DNA of 64,000 bases from Nocardioides ferulae. Lineage in GTDB: Bacteria; Actinomycetota; Actinomycetes; Propionibacteriales; Nocardioidaceae. Location of the stretch: contig NZ_QZVR01000002.1 of the NCBI RefSeq assembly GCF_003660455.1, forward strand, positions 310,001 through 374,000. Direction: 5' to 3'. A program made the translations under genes and the position numbers. Position 1 is the stretch's first letter. Every line of letters starts with the position of its first letter. Below the pieces are notes generated by a model. The model searched no databases. It worked only from the letters and a program-made list of their open reading frames with translations, and was not told the origin of the DNA. Shown here one piece after another: positions 50,741-60,151 of this stretch.

Positions 50741-51555
50741 GCAGTCTCCCGGACGACCGCGAGCACCCGCTCGTCGATCCAAGCCAGGTCGGGGGCCACC
50801 CGCATCTCGTAGTTCTCGGTGCCGACCCAGGCGGCGAAGTCGCGGTGCCCGTGGGCCTCGGCGAACGCCTGCAGCTCGGCCTCGAGCTCGGGGGTGACCG
50901 CGACCTTCTCCGCCTCGGTGGAGGCGGTCAGGTAGAGGTCGTTGAGCTCGAGCAGTCGGGCCAGCTCGGTGACCGGAGCGGGGTGGTCGTCGACCCGCAG
51001 GTCGACCGCGATGTCGTCGAGCCCGGCGTACCCGGCGCCGTCGCGCACCACGAGCAGCGCGGCCGACTGCCGGCCGCGCTTGTCGCCGCCCGCCTCGTCG
51101 CCGGCGCTCAGCGCCGCGAGCAGCCGCCGGGCCAGCGGGGCCGCCGGGTCGGAGGCCTCCCAGGCCGCCTCCATGGCGGCCACCACGTGTTCACCGGCCA
51201 GCACGTTGCCTTGGATCGCGTAGCCGGGCCCGGTGCGGCCGCCGGCCCAGTCGAGGCACTCGGCGCCGGTGTGCGAGACCGCGTTGCCCTCCGCGTCGAC
51301 CAGGCCGACCTGGCGGTGCTCGCGCCCGTCGTCCTCCTCCAGCAGCCGCTGCAGCGCCACCTCGGCGGTGGCTCCCTCGTCGAGGTGGGAGAGCGCGATG
51401 CCCTTGTAGGCCACGTTGGCGTCGGCCTGGGTCGCGATCGCCCCGACCTGGGCGACCGCGGCGGGCACGGCCGACCCGACCGCGAGGAACTTCGAGGCGA
51501 CGGCCACCCCCCACGACTCTCCGTCGGCTGACCTGGCCACGATCGAGAACGTCAT
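50737..51555 (-). CDS. DUF1028 family protein
   Basis: A 272-residue protein of the DUF1028 family, which I recall as sharing the Ntn-hydrolase fold: TFSIVARSADGESWGVAVASKFLAVGSAVP at the N-terminus, where Thr2 could become the nucleophile after Met removal, then ATQADANVAYKGIAL and CLDWAGGRTGPGYAIQGNVLAGE. A C-terminal extension (about residues 205-272) has a Trp-rich end. The substrate is unknown. ATG at 51553-51555; TAGGGT at 51562-51567 six bases upstream. It precedes glpK in a two-gene operon and shares a divergent control region with pfp. Confidence 0.82.
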   Translation of the reverse strand: MTFSIVARSADGESWGVAVASKFLAVGSAVPAAVAQVGAIATQADANVAYKGIALSHLDEGATAEVALQRLLEEDDGREHRQVGLVDAEGNAVSHTGAECLDWAGGRTGPGYAIQGNVLAGEHVVAAMEAAWEASDPAAPLARRLLAALSAGDEAGGDKRGRQSAALLVVRDGAGYAGLDDIAVDLRVDDHPAPVTELARLLELNDLYLTASTEAEKVAVTPELEAELQAFAEAHGHRDFAAWVGTENYEMRVAPDLAWIDERVLAVVRETA

Positions 51556-51581
51556 GACCGCACCCTAGTGAGGTCCGGTGC

Positions 51582-51600
51582 GTCGATGTCCGACATCGAC
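51582..51600. promoter_or_regulatory. 19-bp perfect palindrome in the DUF1028/pfp divergent region
   Basis: GTCGATGTCCGACATCGAC is a dyad of 9+1+9 bases. It is centred where the -35 of the DUF1028-glpK promoter (-10 at 51562-51567) would be and about 65 bases before the possible pfp -10 (TAGTCT at 51656-51661). It contains the same GATGTC/GACATC half-sites as the palindrome at 20843-20860, but with one base rather than six between them. Confidence 0.45.
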
Positions 51601-51734
51601 CTCGGACCGCCGGCGCAGGGGACTTCAGTCCCTGGCTCGGGGGCCGGCGGAGCCGTAGTCTGGGCTGCGTCTGTGAACGATCCAATCCGGAGCCACCGCG
51701 CCGTGGCCCTCGACCAGAAGGACCCACGATCCCC

Positions 51735-52949
51735 ATGACCGTCCGTCGCGTCGCCCTCCTCACCGCCGGTGGCCTGGCCCCCTGCCTGTCCTCCGCCGTC
51801 GGAGGCCTGATCGAGCGCTACACCGCGCTGGAGCCGGAGATCGAGATCATCGGCTACCGCAACGGGTACGCCGGGCTGCTGCAGGGGGAGTACGTCACCG
51901 TCACCCCCGAGGACCGGGCCCAGGCCCACCTGCTGCACCGCTTCGGAGGCAGCCCGATCGGCAACAGCCGGGTCAAGCTCACCAACGTCAAGGACTGCGT
52001 CAAGCGCGGGCTGGTCGCCGAGGGGCAGGACCCGCTGCACGTGGCCGCCGAGCAGCTGACCAAGGACGGCGTCGACGTGCTGCACACGATCGGCGGCGAC
52101 GACACCAACACCACCGCGGCCGACCTCGCGGCGTACCTCCATGAGAACGGCTACGAGCTGACCGTCGTCGGCCTGCCCAAGACCATCGACAACGACGTGG
52201 TCCCGATCCGGCAGTCGCTGGGCGCCTGGACGGCCGCCGAGCAGGGCGCCCTGTTCGCCCGCAACATCGTCGCCGAGCACTCCTCCAACCCGCGGATGCT
52301 CATTATCCACGAGGTGATGGGGCGCAACTGCGGCTGGCTGACCGCCGCCACCGCGCTGAAGTACCGCGAGTGGCTGACCCAGCAGGAGTTCTCCGGCTTC
52401 GGCGACAACACCCAGCGCAACTGGGACGTGCACGCGGTCTACGTGCCGGAGCTGGCCTTCGACATCGCCGCCGAGGCCGAGCGGTTGAAGGCGATCATGG
52501 ACGAGACCGGCTGCGTCAACATCTTCCTCTCCGAGGGTGCCGGCGTCTCCACGATCGTGGAGGAGATGCTCGCCCAGGGCGAGGAGCCCAAGCGCGACGC
52601 CTTCGGCCACGTCAAGATCGACACGATCAACCCCGGCGCCTGGTTCGGCAAGCAGTTCGGGCACATGGTGGGTGCCGAGAAGAAGATGGTGCAGAAGAGC
52701 GGCTACTTCTCCCGCTCGGCGGCCCCCAACCAGCAGGACCTCGAGCTGATCCACGCCTGCGCCGACCTCGCGGTCGAGGCGGCGCTGCGTGGCGAGAGCG
52801 GCGTGGTCGGCCACGACGAGGACGCCGGCGACGAGCTGCGGGTCTGCGAGTTCCCGCGGATCAAGGGCGGCAAGGTGTTCGACACCTCCGTGCCGTGGTT
52901 CGGCGAGCTGCTCGCCGCCATCGGCCAGCCGATGGGCGACCCCGTGTAG
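51735..52949 (+). CDS. pfp: Pyrophosphate-dependent phosphofructokinase
   Basis: A 404-residue group II phosphofructokinase. The PPi signatures are visible: IGGDDTNTTA (Asp in the GGDD motif where ATP enzymes have Gly) near residue 117 and VGLPKTIDNDV with the lysine near 148. It converts fructose-6-phosphate and PPi to fructose-1,6-bisphosphate, reversibly. ATG at 51735; GAAGGA (51717-51722) lies twelve bases upstream. Actinobacteria commonly use this enzyme. Neighbours (glpK, sugar kinases) also serve carbon flow. A terminator follows at 52971-53012. Confidence 0.93.
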   Translation: MTVRRVALLTAGGLAPCLSSAVGGLIERYTALEPEIEIIGYRNGYAGLLQGEYVTVTPEDRAQAHLLHRFGGSPIGNSRVKLTNVKDCVKRGLVAEGQDPLHVAAEQLTKDGVDVLHTIGGDDTNTTAADLAAYLHENGYELTVVGLPKTIDNDVVPIRQSLGAWTAAEQGALFARNIVAEHSSNPRMLIIHEVMGRNCGWLTAATALKYREWLTQQEFSGFGDNTQRNWDVHAVYVPELAFDIAAEAERLKAIMDETGCVNIFLSEGAGVSTIVEEMLAQGEEPKRDAFGHVKIDTINPGAWFGKQFGHMVGAEKKMVQKSGYFSRSAAPNQQDLELIHACADLAVEAALRGESGVVGHDEDAGDELRVCEFPRIKGGKVFDTSVPWFGELLAAIGQPMGDPV

Positions 52950-52970
52950 GTCGGCTCGACACAGACACCA

Positions 52971-53012
52971 CGCCGCGGCGCCTCCTCGTGTTCGAGGGGA
53001 GGCGCCGCGGCG
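52971..53012. terminator. Terminator after pfp
   Basis: A 15-bp GC-rich stem (52971-52985 with 52998-53012) with a twelve-base loop. There is no U-tract, as is usual for high-GC actinobacteria. Confidence 0.8.
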
Positions 53013-53089
53013 CCTTCGCGTGCGGCGGTTGAACGTGGTCGGGACGGGGCACCGTGCCTGCAGCCCGACATCCGCGACAGGGGGCCGCC

Positions 53090-54544
53090 ATGACCGCAGA
53101 GCGCACCGCACCGGTGGAGGCCACCGACCCCGGGCCCGAGCTCAAGCGGGTGCTGGGGCCGGGGCTGCTGCTCCTGTTCATCGTCGGCGACATCATCGGG
53201 GCGGGGATCTTCGCGGTCACCGGCAAGATCGCCGGCGAGGTCGGCGGCCTGGCGTGGCTGCCGTTCCTGCTCGCCTTCGGCATCGCCACGCTGACCGCGT
53301 TCTCCTACCTCGAGCTCGTCACGAAGTACCCCCAGGCCGCCGGGGCCGCGCTCTACGTGCACAAGGCGTTCGGCCTCCACTTCGTCACGTTCCTGGTCGC
53401 CTTCACGGTCGCCTGCTCCGGCATCACCAGCGCCTCGACGTCCTCGAGCCTGCTCGCCTCCAACTTCCTCATCGGGCTCGACGAGGTCGTCGGTGGCGTC
53501 CCCACCGGCGAGGTCGCCTCGCTCGTCGCGGCGCTGGTGTTCATGCTGATCGTGTCGGCGGTCAACCTGCGCGGCGTGGGCGAGAGCGTGAAGTTCAACG
53601 TCGTCCTCACCTCGATCTCGCTGGCCGCGCTGACGACGGTCATCCTGATCGGCTTCTGGGCGATCGGCAGCGGCGACGGCGAGGTGTCGCGGCTGGTGGC
53701 CTTCGAGACACCGGAGGACAAGAGCCTCTACCTCGGCGTCACCGTGGCCACGACGATCGCGTTCTTCGCGATGGTGGGCTTCGAGGACTCGGTGAACATG
53801 GTCGAGGAGACCAAGGACCCCGAGCACACCTTCCCCCGCATCATGCTGACCGCGTTGGGGCTGTGCGCGCTGCTCTACATGCTCGTCGCCGTCGCGGTCA
53901 TCATGGTCATCCCCGCGGGCGACCTGACCGACCCGTCCAACCCCGACGCCGGGATCCTGCTCGACGTCGTCAAGGTGGGGGCGCCGGGCGTCCCGATCGA
54001 CACGATCTTCCCGTTCCTCACGGTCTTCGCGGTCGGCAACACGGCGCTGATCAACATGCTGATGGCGAGCCGGCTCGTCTACGGTATGGCCAAGCAGGAG
54101 GTGCTGCCGCCGGTGTTGAGCAAGGTGCTCCCCGGCCGCCGCTCGCCCTGGACCGCCATCGTGTTCACGACGGCCCTGGCCATGGGGCTGATCGTCTATG
54201 TGCGCACCCAGAGCGAGTCCGGCATCGTCTCGGCCCTCTCCGGCACCACCGGACTGCTGCTGCTGTGCGTGTTCACCGCGGTCAACGTCGCCTGCCTGGT
54301 GCTGCGCCGGGACCGCACCGGGCGCGGGTTCCGCGCGCCGACCGCGATCCCGTGGCTGGGGGCGATCCTCTCGGCGTTCCTCGTGGGCCCCTGGGCGCGC
54401 AACTCCGAGGACTACATCCAGTACCGCATCGCCGCCGGACTGCTCGCCATCGGCATCGTGCTGTGGGCACTCACCTGGCTGGCCAACCGCGGCCTGCGGG
54501 CCAAGAAGACCGGCTTCCGCGACATCGAGCACCTCGACCGCTGA
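53090..54544 (+). CDS. APC family amino acid permease
   Basis: A 484-residue transporter with twelve predicted membrane helices: LLLLFIVGDIIGAGIFAVTG (helix 1, GxG-type unwound segment), the YLELVTKYPQAAGAALYV segment, FFAMVGFEDSVNMVEETKDPEHTFPR. It imports an unidentified amino acid, probably with cations. ATG at 53090 with an AGGGGG site; an ATG at 53054 was rejected as it adds non-conserved residues. The C-terminal tail is cytoplasmic and basic. It may be expressed with aroG but a 79-base gap with its own -10 lies between. Confidence 0.9.
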   Translation: MTAERTAPVEATDPGPELKRVLGPGLLLLFIVGDIIGAGIFAVTGKIAGEVGGLAWLPFLLAFGIATLTAFSYLELVTKYPQAAGAALYVHKAFGLHFVTFLVAFTVACSGITSASTSSSLLASNFLIGLDEVVGGVPTGEVASLVAALVFMLIVSAVNLRGVGESVKFNVVLTSISLAALTTVILIGFWAIGSGDGEVSRLVAFETPEDKSLYLGVTVATTIAFFAMVGFEDSVNMVEETKDPEHTFPRIMLTALGLCALLYMLVAVAVIMVIPAGDLTDPSNPDAGILLDVVKVGAPGVPIDTIFPFLTVFAVGNTALINMLMASRLVYGMAKQEVLPPVLSKVLPGRRSPWTAIVFTTALAMGLIVYVRTQSESGIVSALSGTTGLLLLCVFTAVNVACLVLRRDRTGRGFRAPTAIPWLGAILSAFLVGPWARNSEDYIQYRIAAGLLAIGIVLWALTWLANRGLRAKKTGFRDIEHLDR

Positions 54545-54623
54545 CCGACGCCGACGCGGGCCCCGGATCTCGCCGCCGCTCGCCGGTTCGGGTCGCCCGC
54601 TGCCGCGCGCGTACCCTTGACCG

Positions 54624-55964
54624 GTGAGCAGCGCCATCCCCTCCCTGTCCTCCCTGCACGCCCTCGGCCCGGCCCAGCAGCCCACCTACCCCGACGCTGA
54701 CGCGGTCGGCGCGGCGGTCACCCGGCTGCGCACGATGCCGCCGCTGGTGTTCGCCGGCGAGTGCGACGAGCTGAAGGACAAGATCGCCGCGGTCGCCCGC
54801 GGCGAGGCGTTCCTGCTGCAGGGTGGCGACTGCGCCGAGACCTTCGCCGGCGTCACCGCCGACAACGTGCGCAACAAGCTGCGGGTGCTGCTGCAGATGG
54901 CGGTGGTGCTGACGTACGCCGCGTCGGTGCCGGTGGTCAAGCTCGGCCGGCTGGCCGGCCAGTACGCCAAGCCCCGCTCGTCGGACTTCGAGACCCGCGA
55001 CGGGGTCACGCTGCCCGCCTACCGCGGTGACGCGGTCAACGGCTACGACTTCACCGAGGCCTCACGCGTGCCCGACCCGCAGCGCCTGGTCGAGGTCTAC
55101 CACGCGTCGGCGGCGACGCTGAACCTGGTGCGCGCCTTCGTCACCGGCGGCTACGCCGACCTGCGTCAGGTGCACACCTGGAACACCGACTTCGTGCGCA
55201 CCTCGCCGGTCGGCCAGCGCTACGAGCAGGTGGCCGCCGAGATCGAGCGGGCGCTGACGTTCATGCAGGCGATCGGCGCCGACCCCGACGAGTTCCACCG
55301 GGTCGACTTCCACTCCAGCCACGAGGCGCTGGTCCTGGAGTACGAGCACGCGCTGACCCGCATCGACTCGCGCACGAACCTGCCCTACGACGTGTCCGGC
55401 CACTTCCTGTGGATCGGCGAGCGCACCCGCCAGCTCGACAACGCCCACGTGGAGCTGCTCAGCCACATCCGCAACCCGATCGGCGTCAAGCTCGGCCCCA
55501 CCACGACGCCCGACGACGCGCTGGCGCTCGCGGCCAAGCTGAACCCCGAGAACGAGCCGGGCCGGCTGACGTTCATCACCCGGTTCGGCGCGAAGAAGAT
55601 CCGGGAGGGGCTGCCGCACCTGGTCGAGAAGGTCACCGCCTCCGGCATCGAGGTCGCCTGGGTCTGCGACCCGATGCACGGCAACACCTTCGAGGCCAGC
55701 TCGGGCTACAAGACCCGCGCCTTCGACGACGTCATCGAAGAGGTCCAGGGGTTCTTCGACGTGCACCGCTCCCTCGGCACCTGGCCCGGCGGCCTGCACG
55801 TCGAGCTCACCGGCGACGACGTCACCGAGTGCGTCGGCGGCGGCGAGGAGCTCGCCGAGATGGACCTCGGCCACCGCTACGAGTCGGTCTGCGACCCGCG
55901 GCTGAACCGCGTGCAGTCGCTGGAGCTGGCCTTCCTCGTCGCCGAGATGCTGCGCAAGGCCTGA
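54624..55964 (+). CDS. aroG: Class II (type II) DAHP synthase
   Basis: A 446-residue enzyme that condenses PEP with erythrose-4-phosphate to open the shikimate pathway. LQGGDCAETFAG carries the metal cysteine near residue 70; other blocks are LRVLLQMAVVLTYAA, HTWNTDFV, HLELTGD-type ending GGLHVELTGDDVTECVGG and DPRLNRVQSLELAFLVAEML. It is the Rv2178c type. GTG at 54624; TACCCT at 54612-54617 six bases upstream, so leaderless. It is followed by threonine aldolase after 19 bases. A second, unrelated DAHP synthase lies 1 kb on. Confidence 0.96.
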   Translation: MSSAIPSLSSLHALGPAQQPTYPDADAVGAAVTRLRTMPPLVFAGECDELKDKIAAVARGEAFLLQGGDCAETFAGVTADNVRNKLRVLLQMAVVLTYAASVPVVKLGRLAGQYAKPRSSDFETRDGVTLPAYRGDAVNGYDFTEASRVPDPQRLVEVYHASAATLNLVRAFVTGGYADLRQVHTWNTDFVRTSPVGQRYEQVAAEIERALTFMQAIGADPDEFHRVDFHSSHEALVLEYEHALTRIDSRTNLPYDVSGHFLWIGERTRQLDNAHVELLSHIRNPIGVKLGPTTTPDDALALAAKLNPENEPGRLTFITRFGAKKIREGLPHLVEKVTASGIEVAWVCDPMHGNTFEASSGYKTRAFDDVIEEVQGFFDVHRSLGTWPGGLHVELTGDDVTECVGGGEELAEMDLGHRYESVCDPRLNRVQSLELAFLVAEMLRKA

Positions 55965-55983
55965 CTGCGGTGATCGACCTCTC

Positions 55984-56972
<989 letters not shown>

Positions 56973-56976
<4 letters not shown>

Positions 56977-58010
56977 CGCACCGCCACCTCGGCCCGGCCC
57001 ACGAGCTCCGGCAGCCGGCGTACCGCCTGGGCCAGCTCGCGCAGGTCGTTGCCGAGCAGCGCCTGCGGCCCGTCGCACAGAGCGGTCTCAGGGGTCGGGT
57101 GCACGTCGACGATGATGCCGTCGGCGCCGACCCCGATCGCCGCCCGGGACAGCGGCACGACGAGGTCCTTGCGGCCCGCGGCGTGCGAGGGGTCGACGAT
57201 GATCGGCAGGTGGCTGGTGGCCTGCACCACCGGCACCGCGGAGATGTCGAGGGTGTTGCGGGTGGACGGCTCGAAGGTGCGGATGCCGCGCTCGCACAGC
57301 ACCACGTCGAGGTTGCCGCGCTGGGCGATGTACTCCGCCGCCATCAGCCACTCCTCGATCGTCGCGGTCATCCCGCGCTTGAGCAGCACCGGCTTGCCCG
57401 CCTCGCCGGCCGCCTGCAGCAGCCCGAAGTTGGCCATGTTGCGGGTGCCGATCTGCAGCATGTCGGCGTGCTCGGCGACCACCGGAACGTCGCGGGCGTC
57501 GACGACCTCGGTGACCACGGGCAGGCCGGTCGCCTCCCGGATGTCGGCGAGGATCTCCAGGCCGCGCACGCCGAGCCCCTGGAAGGCGTACGGCGAGGTG
57601 CGCGGCTTGTAGGCACCGCCACGCAGGATCGTCGCCCCCGCGGACTTGGCCATCCGCGCGGCCTCGAGCGTCTGCTCGGGGGTCTCGACGGCGCACGGGC
57701 CGGCCAGGAACGTGAACGTCGCCGGCCCGATCGGCACCTGCCGCCCCGGCTGCCCCACCCACACCGTCGAGCGCTCGGGGTGGTGCTGGCGGCTCACCAG
57801 CTTGTAGGGGTCGGAGATCCGGTGCACGTCGGCGACCCCGCGCAGCGTGCGCAGGTTCAGGTGGTGGAAGGAGTCGATGTCCCCGACCAGCCCGATGATG
57901 GTGCGCACCACGCCCTTGGACACGTTCGCCTCGCCGCCCACCCCCTCCACGCGCGCGACGACGTGGGCGATGTCCTCGTCGGTGGCGTCCGGCGCCATGA
58001 CCACGACCAT
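56973..58010 (-). CDS. aroF: Class I DAHP synthase with N-terminal regulatory domain
   Basis: A 345-residue type I-beta DAHP synthase. The N-terminal 75 residues (MVVVMAPDATDEDIAHVVARV to VSRQHHPERS) are the ferredoxin-like domain found in Thermotoga-type enzymes, likely a feedback-control domain. The barrel has FLAGPCAVETPEQTLEAA, ILRGGAYKPRTSPYAFQG, IGTRNMANF, LLKRGMTATIEEWLMAAEYI and SHAAGRKDLV. ATG at 58008-58010 has GAGAGGAAC upstream; in-frame sequence further up lies inside a leader region with a hairpin and was rejected. See the leader peptide entry for possible attenuation. Confidence 0.93.
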
Positions 58011-58056
58011 GGTTGTTCCTCTCTCGGTTGCCCGGACCCGACCCCGGACATGAGAA

Positions 58057-58082
58057 GACGCCCCGGGTGCAGCCGGGGCGTC
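58057..58082. terminator. Hairpin in the aroF leader (attenuator or terminator)
   Basis: A perfect 10-bp stem (58057-58066 with 58073-58082) with a six-base loop. On the minus strand it is followed by TTCTCATG. It lies between a short leader peptide and aroF, and also downstream of the EamA gene, so it could terminate EamA read-through or serve attenuation. Confidence 0.7.
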
Positions 58083-58101
58083 GGTGTGGGTGCGGGCGGG
58101 C

Positions 58102-58164
58102 CTACGCGAGGACGCCCGGCACGGGAGAGCCCGGCCGGTGTCCAAACAGATAGGTCCGCGTCAC
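58102..58164 (-). CDS. Putative 20-residue leader peptide before aroF
   Basis: A GTG (58162-58164) opens a 20-codon frame beginning MTRTYLFGH and ending with TAG at 58102-58104. TACCGT at 58172-58177 is seven bases upstream, the same leaderless pattern as many genes here. It contains Tyr and Phe two residues apart (Y-L-F) and precedes the hairpin at 58057-58082 and then aroF. This layout fits ribosome-mediated attenuation by phenylalanine or tyrosine. Only one Tyr and one Phe are present, so the signal is moderate. Relatives were not compared. Confidence 0.4.
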   Translation of the reverse strand: MTRTYLFGHRPGSPVPGVLA

Positions 58165-58232
58165 GCAGCAGACGGTAGACGACCGGTGCCTGCGACCGCA
58201 CCCGCATTCAGGATGCGGACGGGGGAGGGGGA

Positions 58233-59135
58233 TCAGACCGCGAGGTGGGTGACCTCGGCCTCCACCTTGCGACGGGGGACCAGCTCGACGACCACCATCG
58301 CGGTGAGCACCATCAGGCCCCCGGTCACCATCCGGGCGGTGGTCGACTCCCCGCCCAGCAGCACCGCGAAGAAGGCCGCGAACACCGGCTCCATGCTCAT
58401 GATGATCGCCGAGCGGGTGGGCGGCAGGTGGGCCTGCGCCCAGGTCTGGGCCAGCATCGCCAGCGCCCCCGCGAACAGCGCCATGTAGACCACCGAGAGC
58501 CAGTCTCGGGTGTTGTCGGGCAGCACCAGACCGTCGGGGGCGGTGCCGATCAGGCACACCACGGCGATCACCAGCAGCTGCACGATCGACATGCCGAGCG
58601 CGTCGCGGGCCGTCGACCAGGCCCCGAGCCCGACGATGTGCAGCGCGTAGAGCATCGCCGCGACCAGCGTGATCGCCTCGCCGTAGCCGACCGCGAACCC
58701 CTCGAGCGTGAGCACGCCCAGGCCGGCGGTCGCCAGCCCGACGGCCCCCCAGGTGAGCGCGGTGATCCGGGTGCGCAGCAGAAGGGCCGCGAACAGCGGC
58801 GTGCACACGACGTACATGCCGGTGATGAACCCTGACACCGAGGCCGCGGTGTGGGCCAGGCCCGCGGTCTGCAGGATCTGGGCGACGCCGTAGACCAGCC
58901 CGAGCACCAGGGCGTGCCGCCGGGCCTCGGGGGAGAGCCGGGCGACCGCGCGGGGGGCGACCAGGAGCATCACCAGGCCGGCGATCAGGAACCGGACCCC
59001 GAGGAAGTCGAGCGTGGGGACCCGGTCGAGCAGGTCCTTGATCAGGAAGAACGTCGAGCCCCACATCGCCGTCACCGACAGCAGCGCGGCGGTGGCGAGC
59101 AGCGAGGAGCGGCGCGGGGCCGCGTCGGTGGTCAC
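58233..59135 (-). CDS. EamA/DMT family transporter
   Basis: A 300-residue membrane protein with ten predicted helices in two EamA repeats: TAALLSVTAMWGSTFFLIKDLL and LIAGLVMLLVAPRAV early, MEPVFAAFFAVLLGGESTTARMVTGGLMVLTAMVVVEL late (the PVFAAFFAVLLGGE signature). It exports or imports unknown metabolites. GTG at 59133-59135 is four bases past the nfo stop. Operon with nfo. The C-terminal tail is short. Function unassigned. Confidence 0.88.
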   Translation of the reverse strand: MTTDAAPRRSSLLATAALLSVTAMWGSTFFLIKDLLDRVPTLDFLGVRFLIAGLVMLLVAPRAVARLSPEARRHALVLGLVYGVAQILQTAGLAHTAASVSGFITGMYVVCTPLFAALLLRTRITALTWGAVGLATAGLGVLTLEGFAVGYGEAITLVAAMLYALHIVGLGAWSTARDALGMSIVQLLVIAVVCLIGTAPDGLVLPDNTRDWLSVVYMALFAGALAMLAQTWAQAHLPPTRSAIIMSMEPVFAAFFAVLLGGESTTARMVTGGLMVLTAMVVVELVPRRKVEAEVTHLAV

Positions 59136-59139
59136 CGGC

Positions 59140-60081
59140 TCACACCGACGCGCCGGTGTGCGCCTCGGCGCGCAGCCGCTTGAGCAGGGGGATGTCGCGG
59201 TTGTCGGCGGTGCGCGAGTCGGGCGTCTCGAGCACGAACGGGACGCCGGCCAGACCCGGGTGCGCGAACAGCTCGCGGAACGCCTCGGCGCCGATGTGCC
59301 CCTCGCCGATGCGCTGGTGGCGGTCCTTGAAGGCGCCGCGCACGTCCATCGAGTCGTTCGCGTGCACCAGCCGCAGCCGGCCCGGGCCGCCGATCTCGAG
59401 GACCCGGTCGACGGTTGCCGTGGCGCCTCCCGGCTCGTCGAGCGGGGCCCCGGCCGCGAACACATGACAGGTGTCGAGGCAGATGCCGGCCCGCGGGTGG
59501 TGGTCGAGCGCGTCGAGGTAGGGCGCCAGGTCCTCGACCCCGGCGCACAGCGAGCGGCCCTGGCCGGCGGTCGGCTCCAGCAGCAGCCACGGTGCCTCGG
59601 GCCCGTCGCCGAGGGCCTCGAGCGCCGGCAGCAGCCCGTCGCGCACCTGCCGCATCGCCGCGGCGTACCGCGCCCGGCTCTCGGCCTCGTCGGTGCCGGG
59701 GTCGACGAACGACCCGGTGTGCACCACCACGCCCTCGGCGCCGATCTGGGCGGCCCGGACCAGGTTGTGCGCCACCGAGGCCACCGAGCGCTCGTAGGTG
59801 GTCGGCGTGGGGGAGCCGAGGTTGACCAGGTAGGGGGCGTGGATGAAGACCCGCATGCCCCGCTCGCGCGTCGCGGCCCCGAACGCCTCGTCCTCGGCCG
59901 GCCTGCCCGGGCTCAGCGCCCAGCCGCGGGGGTTGCCGACGAAGACCTGGAAGGTCTCGCAGCCGAGCTCCTCGGCGGAGGCGAGAGCGCCGGCGACCAG
60001 CCCCTTGCCGACCAGGACGTGGGTGCCGATCGGGTTGCGGGCAGCCGGGTCCGGAGGCGGGTCGTCGAGCGGGTCGGGCAC
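59140..60081 (-). CDS. nfo: Endonuclease IV (AP endonuclease)
   Basis: A 313-residue TIM-barrel nuclease that cuts DNA at abasic sites in base excision repair. Zinc ligands lie in VFIHAPYLVNLG, VVVHTGSF, LLLEPTAGQG, GICLDTCHVFAAG, RLVHANDS, DRHQRIGEGHIG and FVLETPDS. GTG at 60079-60081; TACCGT at 60089-60094 is seven bases upstream, so leaderless. The EamA gene follows. About 24 residues before the barrel are Pro/Asp-rich. Matches Rv0670 type in family but not in location. Confidence 0.93.
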   Translation of the reverse strand: MPDPLDDPPPDPAARNPIGTHVLVGKGLVAGALASAEELGCETFQVFVGNPRGWALSPGRPAEDEAFGAATRERGMRVFIHAPYLVNLGSPTPTTYERSVASVAHNLVRAAQIGAEGVVVHTGSFVDPGTDEAESRARYAAAMRQVRDGLLPALEALGDGPEAPWLLLEPTAGQGRSLCAGVEDLAPYLDALDHHPRAGICLDTCHVFAAGAPLDEPGGATATVDRVLEIGGPGRLRLVHANDSMDVRGAFKDRHQRIGEGHIGAEAFRELFAHPGLAGVPFVLETPDSRTADNRDIPLLKRLRAEAHTGASV

Positions 60082-60151
60082 GGCCGAAACGGTAGTGCGG
60101 CGAGCGGTGCCGGACGGAATCGGCGGCGGTGTGACCTGGGTCGTCCCGGGG

